A stretch of DNA of 64,000 bases from Salegentibacter tibetensis (GCF_020164485.1 NZ_JAIQZA010000024.1:1-64000); one strand, 5' to 3'. Counted from the first letter of the stretch, positions 51,143 through 63,546 are shown. Made by a program: numbers and translations. The notes: generated by a model from the letters alone, not told the origin.

Positions 51143-53008
51143 TTATTTTTTCTTTTGTTTTTGTTGCTGTTCAGCCTGCTCCATCATTTCCTGCATCTTT
51201 TTGGTGAACTTGTTTTGCTTTTTAGGTTTTTTCTTGTTCTCCTGGATTTTTGCGTGAATTTTATCTTCATCAATAATCACATATTTAATCACCAACATAA
51301 TTCCGATGGTAATCAAGTTAGAGGTAAAATAATACAATGAAAGTCCACTTGCGTAGTTGTTAAAGAAAAACAACATCATTATTGGCGACAGGTACATTAT
51401 GAATTTCATATTAGGCATTCCCGGTTGCTGGGCTTGCTGCATACTTTGTCCCGTGGTCATCATCATATAAATAAAGATGGCTACAGATGCTAAAATCGGA
51501 AATAAACTCACGTGATCTCCATAAAAAGGGATTGTGAATGGTAATTCGGCAATAGTATCATAACTCGATAAATCGTCTGCCCAAAGGAATCCTTTTTGTC
51601 TTAACTGGAACGCACTTGGGAAGAACTGGAATAAGGCATAGAAAACAGGAATTTGCATCAGGGCAGGTAAGCAACCGCTCATTGGGCTGGCTCCTGCTTT
51701 ACTGTACAGCTTCATGGTTTCCTGCTGCTTTTTCATTGCATTGTCCTTATACTTCTCATTTAGCTCGTTGATTTCAGGTCTTAAAACCTTCATTTTAGCT
51801 TGTGAGAGATAAGATTTATAAGTAACCGGAGAAAGCACGATACGTACTACAATAGTCATTACAATAATAGCGATACCATAACTAGGTAAAACTCCACTTA
51901 AAAATGCAAAAAACGGTATAAATACATACTTATTGATCCAGCCAAAGATTCCCCAACCTAAGGGTACAACTTCATCCAGGTTACGGTCATAATCGTTTAG
52001 AATCTTATAATCTGTAGGACCATAATACCAGTTCATATTATAATTAAGCTCTCCGCCATTTAATTCCAAAGGCAATTGTGCAGCAAAATTTTTGGTATAA
52101 ACCGTGTCTATTTCTTCATCCTCAACCAGGTTCTGCGAATTAAATTTTCCTCTTTTAAACGGAGTATCGGTTAGTAAAATAGAGGTGAAGAAGTGTTGTT
52201 TAAAAGCAACATAAGTAATATTCTCATCTTCCTGTTCTTCAAAATCACCGCCGCCTAAATAATCATCGGCACCATCATCATATTCGTAAATCAGTTCGGT
52301 GTAACGATTTTCGTAGGATATACTTTTTGCGTGGCGGTAACCTTTTAACTGCCAGTTCATATTAATATCCCTGGAGCTGTTAAACACATTACTTAGTCCC
52401 TGAGATCTAATGCTGAAATCCAGCATATACTCTCCCGGTTTCAGAACATAGCGGTATTCAAGGAATTCGTTTTCTGAAACTTTCAGCTTCATAGAGATAA
52501 TCTGGTTATCTCCGCTTTGGGTTACTTCAGGTTCAAAATAAAGGTTTTCGGTGTCTAAGGTTCTACCGTCTGTAGTAGTAAAATTAATGTTGAAGGAGGC
52601 ATTTCCGTCTTTAATTAAATAAACCGGAATAGAATCGAAGGTCTTGAAATTCGTTAATCTTGCTTCTGAAATATAACCACCTTTATTATCAATTTTAAGC
52701 TCTAAAACATCGTTGGAAATTGTGGTCGTATTTTCTGTAGCCGATGGAAGACTGGCCGAATAACCAAATGCACCTAAACGCTCACGAGCCTGCGCAAGGG
52801 CAGTAGAATCTGCTCCAGGAGTTTGCGTTTCCTGTTGTTGTGGCGGTTGATTAGAATCGGTATTTTCAGGAACTTCTACCTGCTCGGTTTCCTGTTGTGG
52901 TTTTACCTCGTCTTCGGCAGGAGTGTTGGTGTACAACATCCAAAGTAAAATTCCACCAATAAGTATAAATCCAATTAAGGACTGAACATCAAATTTCTTT
53001 TCTTCCAT
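51143..53008 (-). CDS. yidC: Membrane protein insertase YidC
   Basis: A 621-residue insertase, normal for Bacteroidota. An N-terminal helix (VQSLIGFILIGGILLWMLYT) is followed by the periplasmic P1 domain and the five-helix 60KD_IMP core (TIVVRIVLSPVTYKSYLSQA, MSGCLPALMQIPVFYALFQF), then a Lys-rich tail that may bind ribosomes. It inserts inner-membrane proteins. It lies 52 bp downstream of pyrG. Confidence 0.97.
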   Translation of the reverse strand: MEEKKFDVQSLIGFILIGGILLWMLYTNTPAEDEVKPQQETEQVEVPENTDSNQPPQQQETQTPGADSTALAQARERLGAFGYSASLPSATENTTTISNDVLELKIDNKGGYISEARLTNFKTFDSIPVYLIKDGNASFNINFTTTDGRTLDTENLYFEPEVTQSGDNQIISMKLKVSENEFLEYRYVLKPGEYMLDFSIRSQGLSNVFNSSRDINMNWQLKGYRHAKSISYENRYTELIYEYDDGADDYLGGGDFEEQEDENITYVAFKQHFFTSILLTDTPFKRGKFNSQNLVEDEEIDTVYTKNFAAQLPLELNGGELNYNMNWYYGPTDYKILNDYDRNLDEVVPLGWGIFGWINKYVFIPFFAFLSGVLPSYGIAIIVMTIVVRIVLSPVTYKSYLSQAKMKVLRPEINELNEKYKDNAMKKQQETMKLYSKAGASPMSGCLPALMQIPVFYALFQFFPSAFQLRQKGFLWADDLSSYDTIAELPFTIPFYGDHVSLFPILASVAIFIYMMMTTGQSMQQAQQPGMPNMKFIMYLSPIMMLFFFNNYASGLSLYYFTSNLITIGIMLVIKYVIIDEDKIHAKIQENKKKPKKQNKFTKKMQEMMEQAEQQQKQKKK

Positions 53009-53060
53009 GCTTTTCTAAACTATAACTTGCTTTTGGTCAATAAGTCGGCCATTTTTATTT

Positions 53061-54731
<1,671 letters not shown>

Positions 54732-54816
54732 CTAAATTACAAAGAAGAATAGAAAAGCCGTTAAATTTAAACCTAATATTTTTAAAGTTAAAACCGCCTT
54801 TTAAACTGAGGAAAAT

Positions 54817-55053
54817 TCAGGGTTTTGGAAACTTTCTTCTTATATCTCTAAGCAATTGTTCCATCCCGTTGAGTTTAAGTTCAAAGACCTCACTCATTTG
54901 CTGACCGAGTTTGCCTTCAGGGAAACCTTTTTGGCGATACCAAACCAAATAATATTCGGGAATGTCGCTTAAATAATAGCCTTTGTATTTTCCAAAATGC
55001 ATTTTAGCGTGGGCAAGTTCTAAAAGCGCTTTTTGATTGGGTTTTATGCTCAT
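54817..55053 (-). CDS. DUF3820 family protein
   Basis: A 78-residue protein with the DUF3820 core MHFGKYKGYYLSDIPEYYLV and WYRQKGFPEGKLG. The family is small and uncharacterised, possibly nucleic-acid related. Its start directly abuts the stop of the response regulator gene, so the two are co-transcribed. Confidence 0.85.
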   Translation of the reverse strand: MSIKPNQKALLELAHAKMHFGKYKGYYLSDIPEYYLVWYRQKGFPEGKLGQQMSEVFELKLNGMEQLLRDIRRKFPKP

Positions 55054-55422
55054 TTACAATTCTTGCAAAAAGGGTTGAAGTTGGGTGAACTTATTTTTGT
55101 TTAAAGGCTTTTCTACATAATCTATCACCGAAGGATATTCTTCAGCTCTTTTCCGGTCAACAGCACTGGTGCTGGAGGTGAGAATAATAATTCTATGTTT
55201 TTGGCCTATAGCTTTTAAAGAATCCATGAACTCGAAGCCATTCATTTCGGGCATGTTCAGATCTAAAAAAATAAGTGTGTTTTGCTTGTCATCCAAATAG
55301 GATAAGGCTTCTTCGGGATTGGTGAAATCTACAACATCTTTATTATATCCTTCAATTTCCAAAAGTTTTCGGGTAATAAAATTAGCTATGGGCTGGTCGT
55401 CTACAAGAATAATGGTACTCAT
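55054..55422 (-). CDS. Single-domain response regulator
   Basis: A 122-residue CheY-like receiver: ILVDDQPIANFITRKLL, phospho-acceptor Asp in LIFLDLNMPEMNGFEF (near residue 54), Thr/Ser in IILTSSTS and Lys in YVEKPLNK. It has no output domain, so it would pass a signal to a partner protein. Upstream lie gene remnants that may include the former kinase. Confidence 0.9.
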   Translation of the reverse strand: MSTIILVDDQPIANFITRKLLEIEGYNKDVVDFTNPEEALSYLDDKQNTLIFLDLNMPEMNGFEFMDSLKAIGQKHRIIILTSSTSAVDRKRAEEYPSVIDYVEKPLNKNKFTQLQPFLQEL

Positions 55423-55429
55423 AACTCAT

Positions 55430-55748
55430 TTCCTTTTAATTGGTTTAATTGGGTATTGGGCATTTCAATTACTTCTCGCAAAACCTGATCTATTTCTTCG
55501 GAAGATTTTTAAGTTTTGGTAGAAGATATTCTTTACAGGTCTTATCGTCAAAAACCTCAAAAAGCGGAACAATACCCTGGGTTCTTGATAACTCTCTTAC
55601 ATAGGAAAGTAGCCTTGTTAACCTGACGCATAAACCAGTTTAATATAAATGGGAGTTGAAGGGTTTTCTTAATGTCATCGTAAATTGATTGAACTTCAGA
55701 TGAGGTTTCTACATAGGAAACCATCGGATAGCGTGAGGTTAAATTCAT
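55430..55748 (-). pseudogene. Fused remnants of two genes upstream of the response regulator
   Basis: From ATG 55748 the first 39 residues (YPMVSYVETSSEVQSIYDDI, then LPFILNWF) match the start of AhpD/carboxymuconolactone decarboxylase-like proteins, then the frame leaves that family. A second frame reads LLSYVRELSRTQGIVPLFEV, DDKTCKEYLLPKLKNL and, after a shift, EEIDQVLREVIEMPNTQLNQ to a stop just before the regulator. I do not recognise the second piece. Both are broken. Confidence 0.55.
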
Positions 55749-55882
55749 TTAAATAAGAATAAAATATTTGGGTTTGTAAAATAAGTTAAAATTTTAGAAT
55801 GGCATAAAAAAAATCTTCTGGATTGCCCTTTATTTTACAGATATCTTAAATTTTGAAATTTACCGGATAAATTAGAAAAGTA

Positions 55883-55890
55883 TATTTTTG
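55883..55890 (+). promoter_or_regulatory. Possible -7 element for the COG2509 gene
   Basis: TATTTTTG (TAnnTTTG) lies 17 bp before ATG 55907; a TTG at 55853 is rather far for a -33. Confidence 0.4.
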
Positions 55891-55906
55891 TTGTAGATTT
55901 TATAAA

Positions 55907-57466
55907 ATGAAGTATCAGTATCAAATAAGGTTAAGCCCCGAAGAAGCTGCAAATCAGCAAAAACTTAAAAAAGCAGTTTCCCGCTACGGCGGCATCGCTT
56001 TGAAGGATATTAATTACGTAAAGATCCTGAAACGCTCGATTGATGCCAGGCAGAAAGCTGTAAAGATCAATTTAAAAGTTGATGTTTACGTAAATGAAGA
56101 GTTTTCTGAAGAAAAGATATTCCTCCCAGATTATCAGGATGTCAAAAATAAAGAGGAAATCATAATTGTGGGAGCCGGTCCTGCCGGTTTATTTGCCGCA
56201 TTGCGTTGTATTGAACTCGGATTTAAACCGATTATCATTGAACGCGGAAAGGATGTTAGAACGCGTCGCCGCGATCTAAAGGCACTAAATATTGAACATA
56301 TTGTAAATGAGGATTCCAATTATTGTTTTGGAGAAGGAGGCGCCGGTACTTATAGTGATGGTAAGCTCTACACCCGATCTAAAAAACGCGGGGATGTAGA
56401 TAGAATCCTGAAATTACTCGTGGGTTTTGGTGCTACTCCCGAAATAATGGTAAATGCGCATCCTCATATTGGTACAAACAAGCTTCCGGCGATTATTGCA
56501 GATATTCGCGAACGCATCATTACTTGTGGGGGAGAGGTTCTCTTTGAAACCCGGCTAACCGATATTCTTATTGCTGATAATGAAGTTGCCGGAATTAAAA
56601 CTTTAAAAGGTGAAACTATTAAAGCGAAGAAAATCATCCTGGCTACGGGACATTCGGCCAGGGATATTTTTGAACTTTTATATAGAAAAAATATAAAAAT
56701 AGAAGCCAAGGCTTTTGCACTTGGGGTTAGGGTAGAACATCCGCAGGAACTTATAGATCAAATTCAGTATAAATGTGATTCCAGGGGAGAATTTCTTCCG
56801 CCCTCACCGTATAGTATCGTAAAGCAAATAGGAGGAAGGGGAATGTATTCATTTTGTATGTGCCCCGGTGGAATAATAGCTCCTTGTGCCACCGCTCCCG
56901 GGGAAGTAGTAACTAATGGCTGGTCTCCCAGCAAGCGAGATCAACCTACTGCTAATTCGGGAATCGTGGTAGAGTTGAGGCTTTCAGATTTTAAAGGTTC
57001 AGAAAAGAATCCGCTGGCAGCAATGGAATTCCAGAAGCAAATAGAACAAAAAGCCTGGCTGGAAGGCGGAAGCACACAAAAGGTCCCGGCTCAGCGTTTG
57101 GTAGATTTTACCGAGGGAAAAGTTTCTGCAAATTTGCCGGCAACTTCTTATAAACCCGGAGTGACTTCAGCTGAATTAGAAAAAGTTTTTCCTGGTTTTA
57201 TTCATAAAACTTTGCAAGAAGGGTTTAAAGAATTCAATAAAAGTATGCGTGGATTCTTAACCAACGATGCCGTGGTTCACGCCCCGGAATCAAGAACTTC
57301 TTCACCGGTAAGAATCCCTCGAGATCCTTATAGTTTTGAGCACGTGCAAATAAAAGGACTTTATCCCTGCGGGGAAGGAGCCGGTTATGCCGGCGGTATA
57401 ATTTCAGCAGCTATAGACGGTGAAAGATGTGCCGAAAAATGCGTGAAGAGTTTGCAAAAATCTTAG
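55907..57466 (+). CDS. COG2509-type FAD-dependent dehydrogenase
   Basis: A 519-residue flavoprotein. An N-terminal segment (about 1-80) is followed by the FAD motif IIVGAGPAGLFAALRCIELG and conserved GEGGAGTYSDGKLYTRSK, with ATGHSARDIFELL and a C-terminal GEGAGYAGGIISAAIDG. The family is uncharacterised but common; it is probably a cytosolic oxidoreductase. Confidence 0.92.
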   Translation: MKYQYQIRLSPEEAANQQKLKKAVSRYGGIALKDINYVKILKRSIDARQKAVKINLKVDVYVNEEFSEEKIFLPDYQDVKNKEEIIIVGAGPAGLFAALRCIELGFKPIIIERGKDVRTRRRDLKALNIEHIVNEDSNYCFGEGGAGTYSDGKLYTRSKKRGDVDRILKLLVGFGATPEIMVNAHPHIGTNKLPAIIADIRERIITCGGEVLFETRLTDILIADNEVAGIKTLKGETIKAKKIILATGHSARDIFELLYRKNIKIEAKAFALGVRVEHPQELIDQIQYKCDSRGEFLPPSPYSIVKQIGGRGMYSFCMCPGGIIAPCATAPGEVVTNGWSPSKRDQPTANSGIVVELRLSDFKGSEKNPLAAMEFQKQIEQKAWLEGGSTQKVPAQRLVDFTEGKVSANLPATSYKPGVTSAELEKVFPGFIHKTLQEGFKEFNKSMRGFLTNDAVVHAPESRTSSPVRIPRDPYSFEHVQIKGLYPCGEGAGYAGGIISAAIDGERCAEKCVKSLQKS

Positions 57467-57574
57467 CGATCTATAAAGGTTAAATTATTGATAATTGTCA
57501 AGAGATTAATAGTGTTGATTTTGGTTTTTTTTATCTTCATTTTTTGAAAATAACCACTAATAAATAGCAGTATT

Positions 57575-59101
57575 ATGGCCATAGTAGGTTCAATTATAAA
57601 AAAAATAATAGACCTTAGGGATTCTATTGTTTCTCAACCCGAAGCACAAGAAGCACAACTGGAAATTTTAAAGAAGCTGCTTAAAAAAGCAAAAGATACC
57701 CAGTTTGGTAAACACTATGATTTTGAGGCAATTTTAAAAGCTGATGATATTCCAAAAATGTTTGCTAGAAAAATTCCTTATTTTGATTATAACAAAATCA
57801 ATAATGAATGGTGGAGCAAAATGCACGAAGGTGAAGAAGATGTAACCTGGCCTGGAAAACCTCCCTACTTTGCACTAAGTTCTGGTACAACCGGCAAATC
57901 CAGTAAGCGTATTCCGGTAACCGAAGATATGGTAGATGCTATTAGGCAAACCGGAATTGATCAGGTAGGCGCTTTAAGTAATTTCGATCTTCCCAACGAT
58001 TTCTTTGAAAAAGAGATCATGATGCTGGGAAGCTCTACTGATTTGCAGAAGGAAGGCGACCATGAAGAGGGTGAAATCAGTGGGATATCTGCCAGTAAAA
58101 TTCCTTTCTGGTTTAAAGGTTACTACAAACCCGGGGAAGAAATTTCTAAAATCGAAGAATGGGACGAGCGTGTACAACGCATTGCTGAAAATGCCAGGAA
58201 CTGGGATATTGGTGCTTTAAGCGGAATTCCCTCCTGGTTGGAATTAATGATGAAGAAGGTTATTGAATATCATAAAGTTGATAATATTCACGAGATCTGG
58301 CCAAATCTAAAGGTCTATACCTCTGGTGGGGTGGCTTTTGAACCCTATGAAAAAAGCTTTAATGCACTTTTAAAACATCCAATTATTATAATTGATACCT
58401 ACCTGGCTTCTGAAGGTTTTATAGCTTACCAGCAAAGGCCGGAAACGCATTCCATGAAACTTGCTCTCAATAATGGGATCTATTTTGAATTTGTTCCGTT
58501 TAAAGCTGAATATGTAAATCAGGATGGATCTATATCTAAAGATGCGCCTGTAATTTCAATTTCAGAAGTAAAGGAGGAAGAAGATTATATTCTTTTAATT
58601 AGTACGGTTTCTGGTGCCTGGAGGTATTTAATTGGGGATACCATTAAATTTACCGATGTAGCCCGCCATGAAATAAAGATCACTGGAAGGACCAAGTTTT
58701 TCCTAAATGTAGTTGGTTCCCAGCTTTCTGTAAATAAAATGAATGATGCGGTGCAGGAGCTTGAAGATAAATTCGATATTAAAATTCCTGAATTTACCCT
58801 GGCAGCCGTAAGAATTGATGGGGAATTTCATCACCACTGGTATTTAGGAACTGAAGGTGATACTTCCGAAGAGGAGTTGACGGAAGCTTTGGATGAATCT
58901 TTAAAAAATGCCAATAAGAATTATAAGGTTGCTCGTTCTAAAGCATTAAAAGGCGTTAAGGTAACAAAAATTCACCCGGAAATTTTTCCTGAATGGAGCG
59001 CCGCCAATAAGAAAAAAGGCGGACAGGTGAAAATGGAGAAAGTAATGAACGAGGAGAAGTTTGCTAAATGGGAAAAGTTTGTAAAGGAGCAGACGGCTTA
59101 A
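57575..59101 (+). CDS. GH3 auxin-responsive promoter family protein
   Basis: A 508-residue protein of the GH3 acyl-adenylate-forming superfamily: FALSSGTTGKSSKRIPVT is the ATP-binding loop, YLASEGFIAYQQ and YLIGDTIKFTD are further adenylation motifs. Plant members conjugate amino acids to hormones; in Bacteroidota the substrate is unknown. Its stop overlaps the convergent gene's end by 4 bp. Confidence 0.93.
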   Translation: MAIVGSIIKKIIDLRDSIVSQPEAQEAQLEILKKLLKKAKDTQFGKHYDFEAILKADDIPKMFARKIPYFDYNKINNEWWSKMHEGEEDVTWPGKPPYFALSSGTTGKSSKRIPVTEDMVDAIRQTGIDQVGALSNFDLPNDFFEKEIMMLGSSTDLQKEGDHEEGEISGISASKIPFWFKGYYKPGEEISKIEEWDERVQRIAENARNWDIGALSGIPSWLELMMKKVIEYHKVDNIHEIWPNLKVYTSGGVAFEPYEKSFNALLKHPIIIIDTYLASEGFIAYQQRPETHSMKLALNNGIYFEFVPFKAEYVNQDGSISKDAPVISISEVKEEEDYILLISTVSGAWRYLIGDTIKFTDVARHEIKITGRTKFFLNVVGSQLSVNKMNDAVQELEDKFDIKIPEFTLAAVRIDGEFHHHWYLGTEGDTSEEELTEALDESLKNANKNYKVARSKALKGVKVTKIHPEIFPEWSAANKKKGGQVKMEKVMNEEKFAKWEKFVKEQTA

Positions 59102-59766
59102 TCGTTGGCTTCGTCTATTTCATCAATTAGTGCCATAATTTCTTCCTGTGAGAGATAAAGCTTCTTGATTCTTGCTTTATAAGCATCGGCCAGATGAGTG
59201 TGATTCAGGATAAAATCTTTAGTAGCAATAATATACTTACCAAGGCCGTGGTTTACAGCGTAGGTATCTGCAGCTCTCTCTGCTTCCTGAATATACCTTT
59301 TTGAGGTAAGGTATTTAATTCCAAACCAAACCATATTAAAAGCACTGCGTTCACGGTAATCCATAATGTGGCCCAATTCGTGGCCAATCCATCCTATTAA
59401 TACTTCTGATGGTACATTTTTAACATCAAAGACTTCATCTTCAATTTTTATGTGTTCGCTAATCATCACAAAGTAAGAACGCTTCTTTTTATTCTTTAGT
59501 AAACCCGAAACTTTTGGCTGCGCCTGCATAAAAGATTTTTGGATCTTGGATTTGAATTTGAATTCAATAGGCGTGTCTTTTAATTCTGGGTAATGAGAAA
59601 GTGCCACATAAGTTTCCCTCCAGATTTCATCTGGGACTATTTTATTTTCAAATATTAAGCTGTCTTTTTGTTTCATTGTTTTTTGCGCATAGAGGGTGCT
59701 ACAATCCCATTGACTTAACAGGATTGTCATAATTAATATAAGATATATTTTAGGAGTAGGTTTCAA
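59098..59766 (-). CDS. Secreted HExxH metalloprotease-like protein
   Basis: A 222-residue protein with a signal peptide (about residues 1-27, with Cys at 22-23 giving a possible lipoprotein, QWDCSTLYA). The motif WIGHELGHIMDYRE contains HExxH in the form HELGH, and AERAADTYAVNHGL supplies a further Glu and Asp, as in peptidases of the M48/M78-like kind. A zinc peptidase role is inferred from these motifs; the substrate is unknown. Confidence 0.78.
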   Translation of the reverse strand: MKPTPKIYLILIMTILLSQWDCSTLYAQKTMKQKDSLIFENKIVPDEIWRETYVALSHYPELKDTPIEFKFKSKIQKSFMQAQPKVSGLLKNKKKRSYFVMISEHIKIEDEVFDVKNVPSEVLIGWIGHELGHIMDYRERSAFNMVWFGIKYLTSKRYIQEAERAADTYAVNHGLGKYIIATKDFILNHTHLADAYKARIKKLYLSQEEIMALIDEIDEAND

Positions 59767-59845
59767 ATTAAATTATTATTGGTATCTGGCTAAAAATATA
59801 GCATAGTTGCAGTTTATACCAAAAATGAAGTTATAAATTAAACAT

Positions 59846-59880
59846 AAAAAAAGACCATCTTTGAAAGGTGGTCTTTTTTT
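59846..59880 (-). terminator. Bidirectional terminator
   Basis: AAAAAAAGACCATC-tttgaaa-GGTGGTCTTTTTTT; follows the DUF4168 gene and lies upstream of the metalloprotease gene. Confidence 0.8.
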
Positions 59881-59906
59881 ATAAATTTCTAAGAAATGTT
59901 CAGAAA

Positions 59907-60386
59907 TTATCCTTGCATTAACTGCTGTAATCTCTGTTGTAATTCAGTATCGGTCTGAAGTGCCATAGCAATCTTTTCATAACGCTGAATGTCAAGACCT
60001 TGTTCTGAAATAGCACTTTCCATTTCTTCCTGGAATTCGCCTTGCATACTTTCAATTTCTGCAACTACCTCTGCGTGCTTGGTTTTTTCTTCTTTAGTTA
60101 CTTCAACTTCGGCATTTGGATCTAAAGAAGCCTGGTGAATTTCATTAAAACGTTGAATGTCAAATCCGCTATCTTCTACTTTCTTCGCCATCTCCTGCTG
60201 CGCTTTTTGGTTTACCATTCTTATCATCTGGTAAGCATCAGCAAATTTAGAAAGCTCTTCATCACTAACATCTACTTCTACGGCTTGTTGCTGTTGCTGC
60301 GGTAGCTGTTGTGTCTGTGCAAATACACTTGCTGTTCCTAATGCAAAAGCAAATAATAAACCTGCAATCTTCTTTGATTTAATCAT
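59907..60386 (-). CDS. DUF4168 domain protein
   Basis: A 159-residue secreted protein with a signal peptide (residues 1-23, ASVFAQ). The mature part is helical with a duplicated pattern VDVSDEELSKFADAYQMI and GFDIQRFNEIHQA / GLDIQRYEKIAMA, which is DUF4168. It probably acts in the periplasm; function unknown. Followed by a strong terminator. Confidence 0.88.
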   Translation of the reverse strand: MIKSKKIAGLLFAFALGTASVFAQTQQLPQQQQQAVEVDVSDEELSKFADAYQMIRMVNQKAQQEMAKKVEDSGFDIQRFNEIHQASLDPNAEVEVTKEEKTKHAEVVAEIESMQGEFQEEMESAISEQGLDIQRYEKIAMALQTDTELQQRLQQLMQG

Positions 60387-60503
60387 AATCTTTGTTTAAA
60401 GTTTTTAATGGGGTGCAATCTAAAGATAGCATAGTGTGATTCAAAAGATATTAGAACTTAATTTCTATTTTTTAGAGAAACTTAACTCAATTTTAGACCA
60501 TCG

Positions 60504-61328
60504 TTAAAATTCCTGGTCTAAAACCCTAATTTTTTCTTTTTGTTTCTCTATTCTCATCCGGTGAAAATCTAAATTGTGATAAATACTTATTCTAGGTATG
60601 TGTCTGTGTTCAAAACTGTTAGGGCCGTCTTTGTATCTAAAAGTCCACATATAACCTACCTGAAATTGAATGTTTTGGTTTAATATATAGCCAAGGCCAA
60701 GGAACATCCTGTTATCTTCTAGATAATCGTAGGTGATTGTTTTTCCGGCCTGTACAAAAACTTCCTCATAAAACGAAAGAAACAGGGTGTTATTGACAAG
60801 TTTGTAATTATTTAATGGGTAATAAGCCGTTATCTTATACCTAAATCTATAGGTTAGATCAAATGGCGAATCTTCAATATAATCCCTTCTCCATCTTTGC
60901 TCAAACCTAAATTGATGGTAAAGTTTCAATCTATCAAAAGGCTGTACTAAAACCATTTGTTGCCATAGCCTGTATTGTGGTACTATATTATCCTGGTTTG
61001 CAAGATCCTGTTCCGGAGCCCAGTAAAAAGGTGTTACGACACCGGCGGTAAGTTCTACTTTTGGATTTATTAAATAGGTGAGCCCAAATCTTAAGTAGAT
61101 TTGAGCCATATCGTTCACAAAATTATTTCTTCGTCTAAAATGATATTCCCCGTAGTAAAACAGTTTTTCATTAAGCCGGTACTTGGTATATAATCCCGTC
61201 CAAAGCCCCGTGGTGTGTGTGAATTCTTTTTCGTAATCATTATTTAAAAGTGATGCTTGGTTTTCTTCTTGTGCTGAAGAAGAATACCCAATTAACACTA
61301 AAAAAATCAGCGTGTATATTTTCTTCAT
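60504..61328 (-). CDS. DUF2490 family outer-membrane protein
   Basis: A 274-residue protein with a signal peptide (residues 1-19, IGYSSSAQ) and DUF2490 features: TGLWTGLYTKYRLNEKLFYY, VQPFDRLKLYHQFRFEQRW, and barrel strands with aromatic ends. It is probably a small outer-membrane barrel. It overlaps the upstream gene by one base. Confidence 0.88.
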   Translation of the reverse strand: MKKIYTLIFLVLIGYSSSAQEENQASLLNNDYEKEFTHTTGLWTGLYTKYRLNEKLFYYGEYHFRRRNNFVNDMAQIYLRFGLTYLINPKVELTAGVVTPFYWAPEQDLANQDNIVPQYRLWQQMVLVQPFDRLKLYHQFRFEQRWRRDYIEDSPFDLTYRFRYKITAYYPLNNYKLVNNTLFLSFYEEVFVQAGKTITYDYLEDNRMFLGLGYILNQNIQFQVGYMWTFRYKDGPNSFEHRHIPRISIYHNLDFHRMRIEKQKEKIRVLDQEF

Positions 61329-63262
61329 TACAGGCTTCTAAGTAGCTCTAATTTCTCATCAAAAGAGTCGGTTCTACGTAATTTTCTTTCTAAGCTTTTT
61401 GTGTTTTTATCTATCATAAAAACTAACCTGTCTTGCATTCGTTGAATAGAGTTCAATTTTCTTAGCACCTCTTCAGGATCGCGATATGCATCCCAGGCCT
61501 GTTCTTTTAAACCTTGAATAATAGTGTTGTTGATCTCGTTGTATAGGCTTTTCTTTTTTCTAACCGGCACCTGGTCACTATAAGTGAAGGGGTCAAAAGT
61601 ATATTCGGTATAAAGAGTGTCTATTTTGCCTTCAAGTTTAGTAATGCGCTCTCCTGTTTCCCATATTGTTTCCAGAAGACCTAATTGTCTTATAATCCTA
61701 TTACCGCGCTCTATCTGCAATGCATCATCTTCGGCATCTTCTAGGAAACTATTCACTAATTGTGGTAAGCTATCCCGGTAAAAATTGTTCTTGGTTTGCT
61801 TTACGATTTTATTGAGAGATTCGTCTTCAAGTTTATTGCTGTATAGCTCGTCTGTATTTTTTCTAATACGAGAAATTTCATCATTTAAACGTCCAATTTC
61901 CTGATCCAATCGTAAATCTTCTATTGCTGAAGTTAGATTTAATATTAGACTGTCTGCCAGCTTATTTCTTTCTTTAAAATTTTCGGTAACATACAGCAAA
62001 AAGTTTTCTGATTCCAGTTCATTTGTGTAATCATAAATAATTTTTTCGCCTCCAACTTTAATAGTATCCTTAGCTAATAATTTTTTGGCATAATCAATCA
62101 ATAAACCTTTACGGTTGTAAAATGGCAATTGGTCTTTATAAAGAATATCGTTCCAGGGTTTTATATATTCATTGAGAGAGTCTTGTTTCTGCTTCCATTT
62201 TAAAGCTCTTTGAATATCATTATTCTTAACAAGGTTTAGATTTTCAATTTCCAGATTGGTGATGCTATCAATATTTTTTCGGTATTTATTTTCAATTTCC
62301 TTCCATTCTTCCAGGGCGTTTTCTTCTTCAGAACTAAGTGGGTAAAATGCGCGGTTAGCACCTAATGGAAGCTGCTCCATCGGATCTATCTGGGGATCGT
62401 ATTTAAATATAGCCTTGAAAATATTCTGAATTAGTTTTTCACCTTTTTTCTGGGCTTGAATATATTTGGACGTTCTTGGGTAACCATCACTAAAGATTAA
62501 GCTTAAAGGGCGGTTTGCCAGCTCCACGTCTGTTTGCTCATTGGCCAATGCCGCTTGCAAGCCTTCGCTTAACGGATACTCAATTTCCTCAATTGTTCTA
62601 CCATTTCTATTGCGCTCCAGGCTTAATAAAACGCCTCTCTCGTAAGTTCTAATTTCCTGAAGATCTTCTGCGAAATAATTAAACTCCCAGATTCCATCCA
62701 TTAAACCATTAACCATATTTCCTATAACTGAAATACTATCGTTATCCCTGTTTGCAACAATATAATCGAACCTTCCCGTCATTCTTTGATTCTGAAATTG
62801 GGTTTTTAGGTATTCCAGGGTTTTAACACGGTTGCCATCATTATACAGGATAGTTTCCATTAAAACATCTCCCTCAGGGTAACCATCTTTATAAGATAGT
62901 TTTATGGTTTCATCTTCAGTAAGAATATCGTAATCCAGTTCTACATCTGAAATTTCATTTATTTTTACGATATGGTGCTTAATTTCATAGCTCCAATTAT
63001 CAACTTTTTGGTTGTTTTCGTAATTTCCTTCCCAGAAATTGTAGGTAGCAGATGTTTCTGCTAAACTATCCTTGTTTTCTCTTACAAAAGTAAATTCACC
63101 GTCTTTTATTTTCTTATCCTCATTGGCAAGTTTGTAAGTAAATTGGGCTTTACCTGTTATTCCCGGAATGGGTTGGTAAATACTGTCGTAAGAATAATTC
63201 TGACTAATTAGATTGGTAGAAATAAAGCTGATTAAAAAGAGTAATAGTATTGATCTCTTCAT
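61328..63262 (-). CDS. Large exported coiled-coil protein with YwqK/MORN-like N-terminal part
   Basis: A 644-residue protein with a signal peptide (residues 1-20, LISQNYS). Residues about 30-240 resemble MORN/YwqK repeats ([46 protein letters not shown]). The rest is highly charged and predicted coiled coil (for example [20 protein letters not shown]). No enzyme family is recognised. It is coupled to the DUF2490 gene, so the two may form an envelope system. Confidence 0.75.
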   Translation of the reverse strand: MKRSILLLFLISFISTNLISQNYSYDSIYQPIPGITGKAQFTYKLANEDKKIKDGEFTFVRENKDSLAETSATYNFWEGNYENNQKVDNWSYEIKHHIVKINEISDVELDYDILTEDETIKLSYKDGYPEGDVLMETILYNDGNRVKTLEYLKTQFQNQRMTGRFDYIVANRDNDSISVIGNMVNGLMDGIWEFNYFAEDLQEIRTYERGVLLSLERNRNGRTIEEIEYPLSEGLQAALANEQTDVELANRPLSLIFSDGYPRTSKYIQAQKKGEKLIQNIFKAIFKYDPQIDPMEQLPLGANRAFYPLSSEEENALEEWKEIENKYRKNIDSITNLEIENLNLVKNNDIQRALKWKQKQDSLNEYIKPWNDILYKDQLPFYNRKGLLIDYAKKLLAKDTIKVGGEKIIYDYTNELESENFLLYVTENFKERNKLADSLILNLTSAIEDLRLDQEIGRLNDEISRIRKNTDELYSNKLEDESLNKIVKQTKNNFYRDSLPQLVNSFLEDAEDDALQIERGNRIIRQLGLLETIWETGERITKLEGKIDTLYTEYTFDPFTYSDQVPVRKKKSLYNEINNTIIQGLKEQAWDAYRDPEEVLRKLNSIQRMQDRLVFMIDKNTKSLERKLRRTDSFDEKLELLRSL

Positions 63263-63546
63263 ATTCTTGCAATTTTTTTATTGGAAAATTTTATTCCAGC
63301 CAGAGTTATTCAACTTTTAAGCCAATTCATCAAAAAGTAAAAAAAATCTTAATTTTTAGAAATTTCATTATTGGTAGGCTAATTGATATAGGTTAACCAA
63401 TAACAAAGCGCTGAAAAACAGGGTGGCCTTGAGGTCTTACAACACCTAAGGACTTAGCGAATTCCGAATACTATTTTTGCAGGAGTGGCCCAAGTTTGGA
63501 GTAGGTGTGATTAATTCTACAGAAGTGTAGATTTATTCCACATTTC
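63263..63546. other. Intergenic stretch, nothing recognised
   Basis: About 285 bp, AT-rich, upstream of the coiled-coil gene; no ORF or hairpin that I can defend. Confidence 0.4.
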
